From: G963701675 sp963701675
Lineage (GTDB): Bacteria > Planctomycetota > Planctomycetia > Gemmatales > Gemmataceae
DNA: 64,000 bases
Direction: 5' to 3'
Assembly: GCA_963701675.1 (NCBI GenBank)
Contig: OY969623.1
Span: 5,828,001 to 5,892,000 of the forward strand
The position numbers and the translations under genes were made by a program. Below the pieces are notes generated by a model. That model saw only the letters and a list, made by a program, of their open reading frames with translations, was not told where the DNA came from and searched no databases. Below are positions 32,861 to 42,087 of the stretch, in pieces; within the stretch, counting starts at the first letter, position 1, and each line of letters opens with the position of its first letter.

Positions 32861-33053
32861 CGTGGTTCGCCGTCGCACTCTTGTTGGAATTCGCTACGAC
32901 CTGAAACGGCAGCCGACGACGGCGCAACAGCCGGAGTTGCCCGTCGCTCACCAAATATATCGGTTCCTTGCTGACCCTTGAAATGGGACCCGAGGCAACC
33001 AACGCTCGCCAGACTTTGCCCCAATGCTCCTCTGGAATTCGGATCACCGGCAT
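32853..33053 (-). CDS. Small hypothetical protein (66 aa)
   Basis: A 66-residue protein (MPVIRIPEEHWGKVWRALVA...) with an Arg-rich centre (LRLLRRRRLPF). ATG 33053 has GGAG 8 bases upstream, a good ribosome site. The stop lies inside the start region of the following gene, so the two form a short operon. The MPVIRIPEEHW opening resembles small antitoxin-like or adaptor proteins, but that is only a suggestion. Toxin-antitoxin function is not established. Confidence 0.55.
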   Translation of the reverse strand: MPVIRIPEEHWGKVWRALVASGPISRVSKEPIYLVSDGQLRLLRRRRLPFQVVANSNKSATANHDA

Positions 33054-33127
33054 GGGTTTACTCCAGTTCGATCAGTGACGTTCGCTATTGTGACCAGTAC
33101 TCGGGTACACGACAAGACCCTTCACCT

Positions 33128-33171
33128 TGGACGCGGCAAGTTTGCAGGGCGTTGACACACGCCGTTCGCCG
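33128..33171. repeat. Palindromic element family A, copy 3 (5' arm lost)
   Basis: Only the loop and right arm remain: TGGACGCGGCAAGTTTG then CAGGGCGTTGACACACGCCG. It sits in the 374-base gap 33054-33427, which otherwise contains just the promoter of the radical SAM gene. Confidence 0.7.
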
Positions 33172-33214
33172 GAATCAATCGCCGGCGCATTGCCGGAATG
33201 TTACCCGAAAATAA

Positions 33215-33243
33215 TTGACACCCGCCCGTCTAGCCGCTCTAAT
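33215..33243 (+). promoter_or_regulatory. Putative sigma-70 promoter of the radical SAM gene
   Basis: TTGACA at 33215-33220 and TCTAAT at 33238-33243 with the ideal 17-base spacing. It points at the radical SAM gene about 185 bases downstream, leaving a long untranslated leader. Confidence 0.55.
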
Positions 33244-33427
33244 GCTTTAACGGCGGGAGCAAAGACCGGTTGGAGGAGGGATCGATGGCTCCCGTGCCGA
33301 TGGCCCGCGCGGTGCGCCGGGCCTCTTCCCCTGGCCTACAATTGGAACGACGGAACATGCGGCCCGCCGACACCGGGCGTAAGTGTTCCATCGACGCCGG
33401 CTTGCGGATGTGTTCGAGGAAAACACC

Positions 33428-35239
33428 ATGAGTTCGACCTTGCAGAGTCTTCCCCTCATCGGCGATTCGCCCGCGCCACGCTCCAAGGATTGCAGTGCCG
33501 CGAATCGACCCATTCCGACGTTGGGGGCGCCCGACAGCTTGCAAGTCGAACTTACCAGTAGCTGCAATCTCAAGTGCATCATGTGTCCGCTGACTTTGGG
33601 CTCGACACTTTCGAGCCATGATCCCGGCCACATGACGGAAATGGTTTGGGAGCAGGTTCTCGATGCGGCCAAGCACGTCGAGTGGGTTTGCGTCGTCGGC
33701 TTCGGCGAACCGACTCTGAACCCGCGCTGTCTCTCGATGCTTCGCGATCTTGAGCGGATGGGAAAGCGGTTCACGTTGTCGACCAATGCCTACAGTCTTC
33801 GTCAGGAATTTGCCGACGGACTGGCGGAGTTGAATTGCCTCAAGCACGTGAACGTTTCCATCGATTCGCCGGATCCCACGGTATTCCACGACATCCGCAA
33901 GGGCGATCTGGAGCGCGTGTGGGATGGGCTGCGAATGCTGGCAAAGACGCTGCCCGAGCGCGTAAGCCTGACTGTTACTACCGTGTTGATGGAAGGCAAC
34001 GTGCACACCCTGGCCGCCTTTCCCGCCAAGCTCAAGGAAGTGGGAGTCAAGAAGTTCGTTCTCGGCGGAATGTACGACCTCACTGCGGAGTTGGGCGACC
34101 AGCAGGTGGACGACGATGAATTTGGCGTGCATCTCGACAATATCAAATCCGAGTGCAAAAAGTACGGCATCGACGTCACTTGCGATTTGAGCCTGGACGA
34201 CTTCAAAGACACCCAGAGCCTATACCTCGGCAACTGGGGCACCGATCACAAAACCAAGCAATGCCTGCTGCCGTGGCTCTACCCATTCATGGACAAGAAC
34301 GGCGACATTTTTCCATGCTGTTACGGTTCGGGCGACCGCTCGGCCATCATGGGGAATGTCGCGGTCGAGGACATGGAGAGCATTTGGGAAGGCGACCGTT
34401 TCCAACGGTTCCGCAAGGACCTGCTTGCCGGCGGCGATTACATGCCCGGCATCTGCCATAATTGCTCGAAGCCCGCGGGACAGCATCCGTTGAACGATTA
34501 CGCCGCCCGGCTTCTTCTCGAAGAATCAACATTACACGGCGATGGCACGCTTGAGCTCGTCGCCGAAAACATCGGCCTGTTGCCCTGGACGCGCCAGGTC
34601 TCGTTGGAAGTGCGTCCTTATCGAAACCGACTGTCCGTTCACTATCTCCCGAGCTGGCTGACGTCCAACCGCGTCTGTCAAATGGTCGAAGAGCATGTGG
34701 CGCCCGGATCGAAAGCACGGTTTCGATTCGACGCCGCCCCGGAGATTCTGGGCGAACCCGAGAGGTTCCAGCTTGCCCTCGGCGACATCTGGATTCCGAA
34801 CACGATTTTCGAGATTCATCCCGGCTGGGACCCGTCCGTGAAGCTCAATGAGATTGCGGTGCCCCTGGTTCCCGTTGCCGTCCGAGACATGACGTGGACC
34901 GAAGGCGACTGCCGCGGTGAAGGCGACGATCCATCCGCCCGTTTCGCGCTCGACCGGCCCCAACTCGTGACGGCGGTTCGGGTGCGGTGCACCTACGATA
35001 ATTCCGTGCAACAACCTCATTTTCACATGTATTGGCGAAACAAGGGCACCGAGGGCTACACGGAGAACGAGCGGTTCTTTCGGCGGATGCTCCCGAATAA
35101 CCCGGGCGAGCAGACGTTGACGGTGAAGGTCAATCGCACCATCGACGAATTACGGATCGATCCGGACAATAAGCCGACGGCATTTCGGATTTCCGAGGTC
35201 GTGCTCTTGGTGCCGGCGGGGAATGGCGCGGCCCGTTGA
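33428..35239 (+). CDS. Radical SAM protein with SPASM-like domain
   Basis: A 603-residue radical SAM enzyme. The SAM [4Fe-4S] motif CNLKCIMC (C46, C50, C53) is followed by VVGFGEPTLNP, the GE motif. A Cys-rich region at about 285-360 (KQCLLPWLYPFMDKNGDIFPCC ... ICHNC) looks like a SPASM auxiliary-cluster domain. From about residue 370 there is an additional beta-rich C-terminal region with no recognised family. ATG 33428 has GAGGA upstream. It could modify a peptide, sugar or nucleotide, but no substrate gene is adjacent. It is preceded by a good sigma-70 promoter. Confidence 0.87.
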   Translation: MSSTLQSLPLIGDSPAPRSKDCSAANRPIPTLGAPDSLQVELTSSCNLKCIMCPLTLGSTLSSHDPGHMTEMVWEQVLDAAKHVEWVCVVGFGEPTLNPRCLSMLRDLERMGKRFTLSTNAYSLRQEFADGLAELNCLKHVNVSIDSPDPTVFHDIRKGDLERVWDGLRMLAKTLPERVSLTVTTVLMEGNVHTLAAFPAKLKEVGVKKFVLGGMYDLTAELGDQQVDDDEFGVHLDNIKSECKKYGIDVTCDLSLDDFKDTQSLYLGNWGTDHKTKQCLLPWLYPFMDKNGDIFPCCYGSGDRSAIMGNVAVEDMESIWEGDRFQRFRKDLLAGGDYMPGICHNCSKPAGQHPLNDYAARLLLEESTLHGDGTLELVAENIGLLPWTRQVSLEVRPYRNRLSVHYLPSWLTSNRVCQMVEEHVAPGSKARFRFDAAPEILGEPERFQLALGDIWIPNTIFEIHPGWDPSVKLNEIAVPLVPVAVRDMTWTEGDCRGEGDDPSARFALDRPQLVTAVRVRCTYDNSVQQPHFHMYWRNKGTEGYTENERFFRRMLPNNPGEQTLTVKVNRTIDELRIDPDNKPTAFRISEVVLLVPAGNGAAR

Positions 35240-35393
35240 TGATCGCGGGCCCATCGCCTAGAAGCGGCTGGTACGAGACAACCCTCCTTGCTAATATGGG
35301 ACAGTACCCGCCGCCGAATCACCGCACGAGCAGGTTCCAAACCAGGGCAGAACCGCAACGAATCCGGCAAAGGTACAAACGGAAGGGATCTCC

Positions 35394-36194
35394 ATGAACT
35401 CACTTGACCCGGAACAAGACATCCGGGTCATCCGCGCGCCGACGGTGTATCTCGTCGGCCGGCAGACGATGGGCGACGGCGAGCTCGACCGGTTTCTCGC
35501 CGACCACGGCGTCGCCTGGCAGACGGACACCGAGGTGGCCGGTGAGCATCTCGCCGAGGTCGCGGGACGATTATGCTACATGTCGTTCGCCAAACCCAGG
35601 CCGGGCGGCAACGCGGTTTATCTCGATCACATTCGGGAAGTGGGTCACGGCTCGGTGCTGGAACACGCGGTGTGGAGCTTCATCTTTACCGGCGTCAGCC
35701 GCAGTTTGACGCACGAGCTGATTCGGCATCGCGCGGGATTCGGTTACTCGCAGCTCAGCCAGCGTTATGTTGACGAGTCGGTGGCCGAATACGTCGAACC
35801 CGATTGCATCGCGGCCGACCCGAAGCTGCACCGTTTGTGGCTCGACGCGGTCAGTCAGAGTCATCGGGCTTACATGCGGTTGGTCGAAGGGTTGTTGGAA
35901 AGCCTTAAGGACGAACCGGATCGAACGTTGCGGCGGAAATTGGCGCGTCAGGCCGCACGCAGTGTATTGCCTAATGCGACGGAAACCAAGATATTCGTCA
36001 CTGCGAATGCCCGGGCCCTTCGGCACTTTATTGAGCTGCGTGCAAACCGTTATGCGGAAGTCGAAATACGGAAGCTGGCAATCCAGGTTTTGGAAATCAT
36101 GAAGCGCGAGGCGCCGAATATTTTCGGCGACTACGCACTGGTTCCCTTGCCCGATGGAACTTTTGAAGCGACTACGCCGCACCGAAAGGTTTGA
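35394..36194 (+). CDS. thyX: FAD-dependent thymidylate synthase
   Basis: A 266-residue flavin-dependent thymidylate synthase making dTMP from dUMP with methylene-tetrahydrofolate and NADPH. The ThyX motif is present as RHRAGFGYSQLSQRY (R111-Y125), with one residue more than the textbook RHRx7S. The C-terminal KIFVTANARALRHFIELR block with nucleotide- and FAD-binding residues is also clear. ATG 35394 follows GGAAGGG. It stands alone, ahead of rho on the same strand. No thyA was seen in the window. Confidence 0.93.
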   Translation: MNSLDPEQDIRVIRAPTVYLVGRQTMGDGELDRFLADHGVAWQTDTEVAGEHLAEVAGRLCYMSFAKPRPGGNAVYLDHIREVGHGSVLEHAVWSFIFTGVSRSLTHELIRHRAGFGYSQLSQRYVDESVAEYVEPDCIAADPKLHRLWLDAVSQSHRAYMRLVEGLLESLKDEPDRTLRRKLARQAARSVLPNATETKIFVTANARALRHFIELRANRYAEVEIRKLAIQVLEIMKREAPNIFGDYALVPLPDGTFEATTPHRKV

Positions 36195-36233
36195 ATATTT
36201 TCGTTCGCCCATAGTCAAAGCAAGTCCACGATA

Positions 36234-37357
36234 ATGTCTCAGGTTTCAACTTCTTCCGTCCGCGGCGTCTTAGAACTTCATCCGAAGGGTTACGGCTTCC
36301 TCCGCAATCCCGCCCGTCATTACGCGGCCCAACCTTCCGATCCTTTTGTTCCGGGGCCGCTGATTCAGAAGTTCCGCCTCCGCGACGGCGTCCTGCTTGA
36401 TGGGCCCACGGAGGCGGCGCGGAAGGGAAGCGGGCCACGTCTCGCCCGTATCGAACTTATCGAGGACGAGAGTCCCGAAAAGTATCGGCAGCGCGATTTC
36501 GACGCGTTGACGCCGATCGATCCGCACGTCCAGGTGGTTCTGGAAACCGGGGCCGAGCCGCTCACGACGCGGGTGATGGATTTGCTCACACCCATCGGCA
36601 AAGGGCAGCGTGGCCTGATCGTGGCGCAGCCGCGAACCGGTAAGACGATTCTGCTCCAGCATATCGCTCATTCCGTTGCCACGAACCATCCGGAAATGGA
36701 ACTCATCATGCTGCTCATCGACGAGCGGCCGGAAGAAGTGACCGAGATGCGCCGGCTTATCAAAGGCCAGGTGGTGGCCAGCAGCTACGACCGCGACACG
36801 GTGAGCCACGTCCGCAGCGCCGAACTCGTGATCGAGCGCGCAAGCGACTCGCTGAACAAGGCAAGCAGGTGTTTGTTCTGCTAGACAGCATCACTCGGCT
36901 GGCGCGAGCGTACAACAAGGCCGTCGGAAACAGCGGCCGAACCATGTCGGGCGGCATCGACAGCCGTGCCATGGAGGTGCCGCGCCGCCTCTTCGGGGCC
37001 GCCCGAGTTTTCGAGGAGGGTGGCTCACTCACGGTGATCGCTACCGCGCTGATCGACACCGGCTCGAGGATGGATGATTACATCTTCCAGGAGTTCAAGG
37101 GCACCGGAAATATGGAACTGGTGCTCGACCGTCGCCTTTCGGATCGCCGCATTTATCCCGCCATCGACATCAGCCAGTCGGGCACGCGCAAGGAAGAGCG
37201 TATCCTGCCGCCTGAGGTTCATCAACGCGTCACCCTGCTCCGCCGCAGCCTCGCGTCGCTTAAGCCCGTTGAGGCGATGGAAGGCCTCGTCAAACAGCTC
37301 GGCCAACACGCATCGAACGCAGCGTTCCTGGAGCGCGTGGCGACGTTCATTCGGTAA
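36234..37357 (+). pseudogene. rho: Transcription termination factor Rho, frameshifted
   Basis: Hexameric RNA helicase Rho. The first 203 residues (36234 onwards) contain the OB-fold RNA-binding region (GVLELHPKGYGFLR) and Walker A QPRTGKT (132-138). The rest (FVLLDSITRLARAYN ... FEEGGSLTVIATALIDTGSRMDDYIFQEFKGTGNMEL) is in another frame. One base is missing near 36842. Restoring it gives AKRLAEQGKQVFVLLD and a 374-residue Rho. It lacks the N-terminal helical domain of E. coli Rho. The defect is more likely a base-calling error than decay, because both halves are fully conserved. Confidence 0.85.
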
Positions 37358-37362
37358 AGATT

Positions 37363-37416
37363 TTGTTTAGCCGCGGTTCGCAGAACCGCGCGGTTCTTCG
37401 AACCGAGGCTAAACAA
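37363..37416. repeat. Palindromic element family D
   Basis: An inverted repeat six bases after the rho stop, with 26-base arms (37363-37388 and 37391-37416) differing at two positions and a 2-base loop. The arms begin TTGTTTAGCCGCGGTTCGCA. Its outer part resembles family C. As RNA it could act as a transcript end. Confidence 0.8.
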
Positions 37417-37515
37417 GTGCACATGTTTTCTGGCCCGCCCCTCATTCGTCTGTTATAATCGTTCCGAATAAGGAGCCTCGCCGCAGCGTCCATTTAACAG
37501 GGGACAGTTACACAC

Positions 37516-38105
37516 ATGGCTGTAATCACCGCCCCCGCTCCACCGGTACAAAGCGATGAATACCTACTCGCTCGCTTCACGGCGGGTGAGCGGGACGCGC
37601 TCGAGGAACTTTTCCAGCGCTATCGGGTGATGGCTTACCGAGTCGCGTACCGTTTGCTCGGCCAAGATGCGGATGCTTTGGACGCGGTGCAGGACGGGTT
37701 TGTAAAGGCATTGACCCATTTGCAGGGATTCCGCCGGCAAAGTTCGTTCAAGACGTGGTTGTTGCGCGTCGTCAGCAATGCCGCGTTGGACCTCGGGCGC
37801 AGCGCGGCCGGCGTGAGTCGATTCGCTTGCACGGACCCAACGGAGTGCACCGGCCCAACGGTGCGGCCGGATTTCGCGACCCGACCGAGGGACTCGAACG
37901 TGAGGACATGCGCCAGCTGCTTGACCAGGCGCTCGCGGTTTTGCCGGCGGCACAGCGGCAGACGTTTGTGCTTCACGCCGACGCCGAGTTGAGCTATCGC
38001 GAAGTGGCCGACGTTATGGGAATCTCGATCGGCACGGTCATGAGCCGCCTTTTTTATGCCCGGCAAAAGCTGCGAGCTTATATCTCGCGACGAGACGAAA
38101 GATGA
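37516..38105 (+). pseudogene. ECF RNA polymerase sigma factor, frameshifted
   Basis: An ECF sigma factor whose region 2 (DALEELFQRYRVMAYRVAYRLLG ... FKTWLLRVVSNAALDL) is in one frame. Region 4 (LPAAQRQTFVLHADAELSYREVADVMGISIGTVMSRLFYARQKL) is in another. One missing base between 37799 and 37800 explains it, and restoring it gives DLGRQRGRRES and a 196-residue protein. The ATGA overlap with the anti-sigma gene shows normal coupling, so the gene is probably intact in the organism. It starts at ATG 37516, with an upstream TATAAT-like box at 37454. Confidence 0.85.
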
Positions 38106-38758
38106 ACGCGGATCGCAAGCACTTCGGTGCACCCTCGGCGGCTGAACTGGCCGCGCACCTCGACGGCGAGTTGCCGGTCGAACTCGCTTTGCGCGTTGAA
38201 CGTTGGCTTGACGAAAACCCGGAACTCGCGGCCGAGCTGGAAGCCCAGTGCGAATTGACCCAGACTTACCAGGATTACACGGTTCCCGAACCGACGCCTG
38301 AGGAGTGGGACCTGACGCTCCAGCGCATTGAAACGGCGCTGGCTCAGCCAACCACTAGGGTTTCAGTTGTGCCGGCGGCTCCTAACCCAGTTGATCCCCG
38401 CCGGAGTAATTCTCGGTGGCTGCGTTGGCCGGCCGCCGCCGCGGCCGTCGTCCTGCTGGCATTGTTGAACTCGCACAACCCCGCGCACCGAGGCACGGCG
38501 GCGATCGAACCGTTTCCGGTTGCCACCGCGGACGAAGTGGACATCTTGAGCGTCCATGGGCAGGATATTTCGATGCTCGTGATCGGTCGAGTACCGTTGC
38601 ACGAACCCCTGGCGCTCGCGACGGTTCACGATGTGACCGTTGAAAACATGCAACCCGATGCGGACGGCATGATGCCGGATGCGACAGCGTCCAACTCGAC
38701 ATCGCCCATGATCGTGGCGCCGCTCAACGGCGGTGTCCCGGCCGAGAGAGCACCTTGA
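38102..38758 (+). CDS. Anti-sigma factor-like membrane protein
   Basis: A 218-residue protein translated with the sigma factor (ATGA overlap). The N-terminal segment (AAELAAHLDGELPVELALRVERWLDENPELAAELEAQ) looks like the short helical sigma-binding module of anti-sigma factors, but without the HxxxCxxC zinc site. One transmembrane helix (WLRWPAAAAAVVLLALLNS) lies at about residues 98-118. An extracytoplasmic tail follows. Inferred role: it holds the sigma factor at the membrane until a signal arrives. Its position next to the sigma gene supports the call. Confidence 0.75.
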   Translation: MNADRKHFGAPSAAELAAHLDGELPVELALRVERWLDENPELAAELEAQCELTQTYQDYTVPEPTPEEWDLTLQRIETALAQPTTRVSVVPAAPNPVDPRRSNSRWLRWPAAAAAVVLLALLNSHNPAHRGTAAIEPFPVATADEVDILSVHGQDISMLVIGRVPLHEPLALATVHDVTVENMQPDADGMMPDATASNSTSPMIVAPLNGGVPAERAP

Positions 38759-38802
38759 TCCGTATCCCAGTGCGGGGTTAAACGAATTGCGGAGGACCGC
38801 CC

Positions 38803-39252
38803 ATGACAGCGACATTCCTTTTACTTTCCGCCATCGTCGCCGGCCCGTGCGACGAGCAGAATCAACGCGTCCAGGTAACCGTCATTGCGATTCTCGCCAC
38901 AGAAAAGAATGACAAGGTCGATCCGAAGCTGGAATGCATTGCCAAGGAAGTGCAGAAGAAGGAACCGAATCTCACCGGTTTTCAATTGGCGCAGACGAGC
39001 AAGGAATCGCTTACGGTCGGGAAGCCCGGCAAGTTTTGCCTTATCGAAAAGGAAGAGGCCGAGATCATCGTTCGCCACGGCGCCAACAAGGAGAATCGTG
39101 TCTGCCTCAAAGTGAAGGCCCCGCAAATGGGCGAGTTCACTTACTCAAGTGCCTGCGGCAAGTTCTTCCCGATCATCACCCGCTATCACACGATGAACCA
39201 AGAACGACTGATTATCGCGATCATGGTGAAACCGTGCCGCTCGGAAAAGTAG
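38803..39252 (+). CDS. Hypothetical secreted protein
   Basis: A 149-residue protein with a short hydrophobic N terminus (MTATFLLLSAIVAGPCDEQN) that looks like a signal or lipoprotein-like peptide. A beta-rich domain with conserved Cys (KLECIAKEV, GKFCLIEKEEAEIIVRHG, RVCLKVKAP, SSACGKFF) follows. ATG 38803 is behind GGAGG. It is the third gene of the sigma/anti-sigma operon and so may be the sensor or target of that regulator. No family was recognised. Confidence 0.68.
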   Translation: MTATFLLLSAIVAGPCDEQNQRVQVTVIAILATEKNDKVDPKLECIAKEVQKKEPNLTGFQLAQTSKESLTVGKPGKFCLIEKEEAEIIVRHGANKENRVCLKVKAPQMGEFTYSSACGKFFPIITRYHTMNQERLIIAIMVKPCRSEK

Positions 39253-39396
39253 CGGCATTTGGACTCGTCACAGCGCTCACGTCACACTTTCTTCCGCTGT
39301 CCGATTAGACCCCGACGTTCGTACAGAATATAGTGTCTCTTCCGGGGCCCCCGCCTCGCAGCGGTTGATGGAGAGATTTTCTGTCTGGAGAACCTG

Positions 39397-40830
39397 ATGA
39401 ACGAGTTTCGCATTGAACGGGATTCGATGGGTGAAGTGAAAGTTCCGGCCCAAGCATACTACGGAGCGCAGACGCAACGGGCCGTGGAGAATTTTCCGAT
39501 CTCCGGGCGGCCGTTGCCCAAGAGACTCATCCGAGCACTGGGGCTGGTCAAGGCGGCGTGTGCTTATGCCAACCGGCACCTCGAGCGACTGCCGCCGCAA
39601 ATCTCCGATCTCGTCGTGCGAGCCGGGCGAGAAGTGGCCGACGGAAAACTCGACGATCAATTCCCGCTCGATGTCTATCAGACGGGTTCCGGCACGTCGT
39701 CGAACATGAACGCGAACGAAGTGATTGCCAACCGGGCGATCGAGCTTTCCGGCGGCGACCGTTTCGAGGCGACGAAGTCGATCCACCCCAACGATCATGT
39801 CAACATGGGGCAATCGACGAATGACATCTTCCCGACGGCCATCCACGTAGCCGCCGGCCAGACGATAAACAACGAGCTCATTCCCGCGCTTAAGCGGCTG
39901 CATGCCGTGCTGTTGGAAAAAGCCAGGCAGTGGGACGACATCATCAAGATTGGCCGAACCCACCTTGCCGACGCCACGCCGATCCGTCTGGGGCAGGAAT
40001 TCAGCGGTTACGCTCGGCAAATCGAGCTTTGTTTGGAGCGCGCCCATCGCGCGGTGTGGGACATACTGGAGCTGCCGGTTGGCGGCACGGCCGTCGGCAC
40101 CGGCATCAACGCGCATCCGCGATTCGGGGCGGCCGTGGCACAAATCCTGGCTCGAGAAACCGGACTTCAGTTCATCGAAGCCCGCAACCATTTCGAAGCA
40201 AACGCCAATCGCGATTCTCTGGTGGAGTGCAGCGGCCAACTCCGCACCGTCGCCGTTTCGTTGTACTCCGTCGCCAACAATATCCGTTGGCTGGGCAGCG
40301 GCCCGCGTTGCGGCTTCTACGAAATCATGCTTCCCGACCGCCAGCCGGGTTCCTCGATCATGCCGGGCAAAGTGAACCCCGTCATGTGCGAGAGCATGAT
40401 GCAGGTTTGCGCCACCGTGATTGGCAACGACCAAACCGTCGCCTTTTCGGGCGCGACCGGCGGGCAATTCGAACTAAACATCATGATGCCCGTCATTGGG
40501 CTGGCCACGTTGGAAAGTGCCGAGTTGCTGGCTTCCGTAGTCAACGCCTTTGTCGATTTCTGTGCTCAGGAAATGGAGGCCAATCGGGCACAATGCGAAC
40601 GACAAGTGGAACTGAGCCTGGCCATGGTGACGAGTCTCAATCCACTGGTCGGCTACGATGCGGCCGCCGCCATTGCCAAGGAGGCCTTCCACACTGGCAA
40701 GACCGTGCGCGAGCTTTGTCTCATGAAGATTCATCAAGGAATGTTGAGAAAGAAAGACAGCGATCAAATGGTGACCGAGGCCGAGCTCAGCGCCGCACTC
40801 GATCCGCGCAGGATGACCCAGCCAGGTTAA
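39397..40830 (+). CDS. fumC: Fumarate hydratase, class II
   Basis: A 477-residue enzyme that converts fumarate and malate in the TCA cycle. It starts MNEFRIERDSMGEVKVPAQAYYGAQTQRAV, has the substrate-binding TGSGTSSNMNANEVIANRA, and carries the superfamily signature GSSIMPGKVNP. This is the iron-independent, oxygen-stable type. ATG 39397 is behind TGGAGAA. Length is normal for the family. It is followed 6 bases later by the metallophosphoesterase gene, so the two may share a transcript although their functions are not obviously linked. Confidence 0.96.
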   Translation: MNEFRIERDSMGEVKVPAQAYYGAQTQRAVENFPISGRPLPKRLIRALGLVKAACAYANRHLERLPPQISDLVVRAGREVADGKLDDQFPLDVYQTGSGTSSNMNANEVIANRAIELSGGDRFEATKSIHPNDHVNMGQSTNDIFPTAIHVAAGQTINNELIPALKRLHAVLLEKARQWDDIIKIGRTHLADATPIRLGQEFSGYARQIELCLERAHRAVWDILELPVGGTAVGTGINAHPRFGAAVAQILARETGLQFIEARNHFEANANRDSLVECSGQLRTVAVSLYSVANNIRWLGSGPRCGFYEIMLPDRQPGSSIMPGKVNPVMCESMMQVCATVIGNDQTVAFSGATGGQFELNIMMPVIGLATLESAELLASVVNAFVDFCAQEMEANRAQCERQVELSLAMVTSLNPLVGYDAAAAIAKEAFHTGKTVRELCLMKIHQGMLRKKDSDQMVTEAELSAALDPRRMTQPG

Positions 40831-40836
40831 AAGAGA

Positions 40837-42081
40837 ATGACCATGAAACGACTGCTCGTCGGGACAATCGCGTGCGTTTTGATTGGCGCCGCCGTCGTGG
40901 TTTCGACGCAGCAGCCGCTCACCACCGGCCTGCAAGTCCGAACCGACGAGCGCAATCCCTGGAATCATCTACGGCTGAACAACGACCCGGCCGAGTTTCG
41001 TTTTGCCATCGTCAGCGACCGCACCGGCGGCCATCGTGAGAAGATCTTTTCCGGGGCAGTCGAACAGCTCAACCTCATGCAGCCGGAGTTCGTCGTTTCC
41101 GTCGGCGACCTCATCGAGGGCGGCACCGAAGACCCCGCACGCCTGAAGCGGGAATGGGAACAATTTCAAGGTTTTGTGAATCGGCTGCAAATGCCCTTTT
41201 TCTACGTCCCCGGCAACCACGACATTTCCAACGTCGTCATGGAGAAATGGTGGAAGGACTTGCTCGGTCGGCCGTACTACCACTACGTCTACCGTAACGT
41301 GCTCTTTCTCATGTTGAACTCGAACGATCCGCCGAAGTCCCGGCGCATTTCCGCGGATCAATTGAGCTACATCAAGTCCGCCTTGGAGGCCAATCGCAGC
41401 GTTCGTTGGACCTTGCTCTTTCTTCATCACCCGCTCTGGGCCGGTGACGCCGAAACTTCCGGGTGGTTGGAAGTCGAGAAGTTATTGACCGATCGGCCTT
41501 ACACCGTATTCTGCGGCCATATTCATCGTTACCAGCGGTACTTACGCAATGGCCGACATTACTATCAACTGGCCACCACCGGGGGCGGCAGCAAGGTTCG
41601 CGGCGCCGCCTACGGCGAGTTCGACCACATCGTGTGGGTGACGATGAAAAAGGACGGCCCGCTTTTGGCGAACCTTCTCCTCGACGGCATTCTGGCGGAG
41701 AATCTGCAGCGGCCGGAAACCACCGAAGCAGGCACCGTCGTTGCTCGGCTCCCCACGTTCCCGGTTCAGGGCAGGATCATGTTCGACGGCAAGCCGGTCG
41801 CCGGCGCCGTGGTTACCCTTCATTCGGAAGTGCGCGGCACCCGCGGCCGACCGGACGGCTGGACCGACCAGAACGGCAATTTCGCCGTCTCCACCTACCG
41901 GGCCAACGACGGCGCACCCGCCGGCGACTACATCGTCACCGTGGTTTGGCGAAAACGAAATGATGACGGCACACTCGGGCCGAACCAGTTGCCCGAAAGC
42001 TACAGCGACGAGAAAACAACACCGCTTCGCCTGGCTGTGAGAGAAGGATCGAATCAGTTTGAAATGGAATTGAAGCGGTAA
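40837..42081 (+). CDS. Secreted metallophosphoesterase
   Basis: A 414-residue calcineurin-like phosphoesterase with an N-terminal signal peptide (MTMKRLLVGTIACVLIGAAVVVS). Metal-binding blocks are FAIVSDRTGGHREKIF, VVSVGDLIEGG, PGNHDISNVV, LLFLHHPLWAGD and VFCGHIHRYQRY. The DxH of the first block is replaced by DRT. The C-terminal 80 residues (IMFDGKPVAGAVVTLHS...) form a carboxypeptidase-regulatory-like beta domain. Its substrate is unknown. ATG 40843 is an alternative start. Confidence 0.88.
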   Translation: MTMKRLLVGTIACVLIGAAVVVSTQQPLTTGLQVRTDERNPWNHLRLNNDPAEFRFAIVSDRTGGHREKIFSGAVEQLNLMQPEFVVSVGDLIEGGTEDPARLKREWEQFQGFVNRLQMPFFYVPGNHDISNVVMEKWWKDLLGRPYYHYVYRNVLFLMLNSNDPPKSRRISADQLSYIKSALEANRSVRWTLLFLHHPLWAGDAETSGWLEVEKLLTDRPYTVFCGHIHRYQRYLRNGRHYYQLATTGGGSKVRGAAYGEFDHIVWVTMKKDGPLLANLLLDGILAENLQRPETTEAGTVVARLPTFPVQGRIMFDGKPVAGAVVTLHSEVRGTRGRPDGWTDQNGNFAVSTYRANDGAPAGDYIVTVVWRKRNDDGTLGPNQLPESYSDEKTTPLRLAVREGSNQFEMELKR

Positions 42082-42087
42082 CTCGCT

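Noticed and set aside
33239..34132. Minus-strand open frame of 297 codons
   Set aside because: It is antisense to the radical SAM gene, which has the conserved Cys motif and a promoter.
36841..36884. Programmed frameshifting in rho
   Set aside because: No slippery heptamer or downstream structure is present, and the simple missing-base explanation restores conserved residues exactly.
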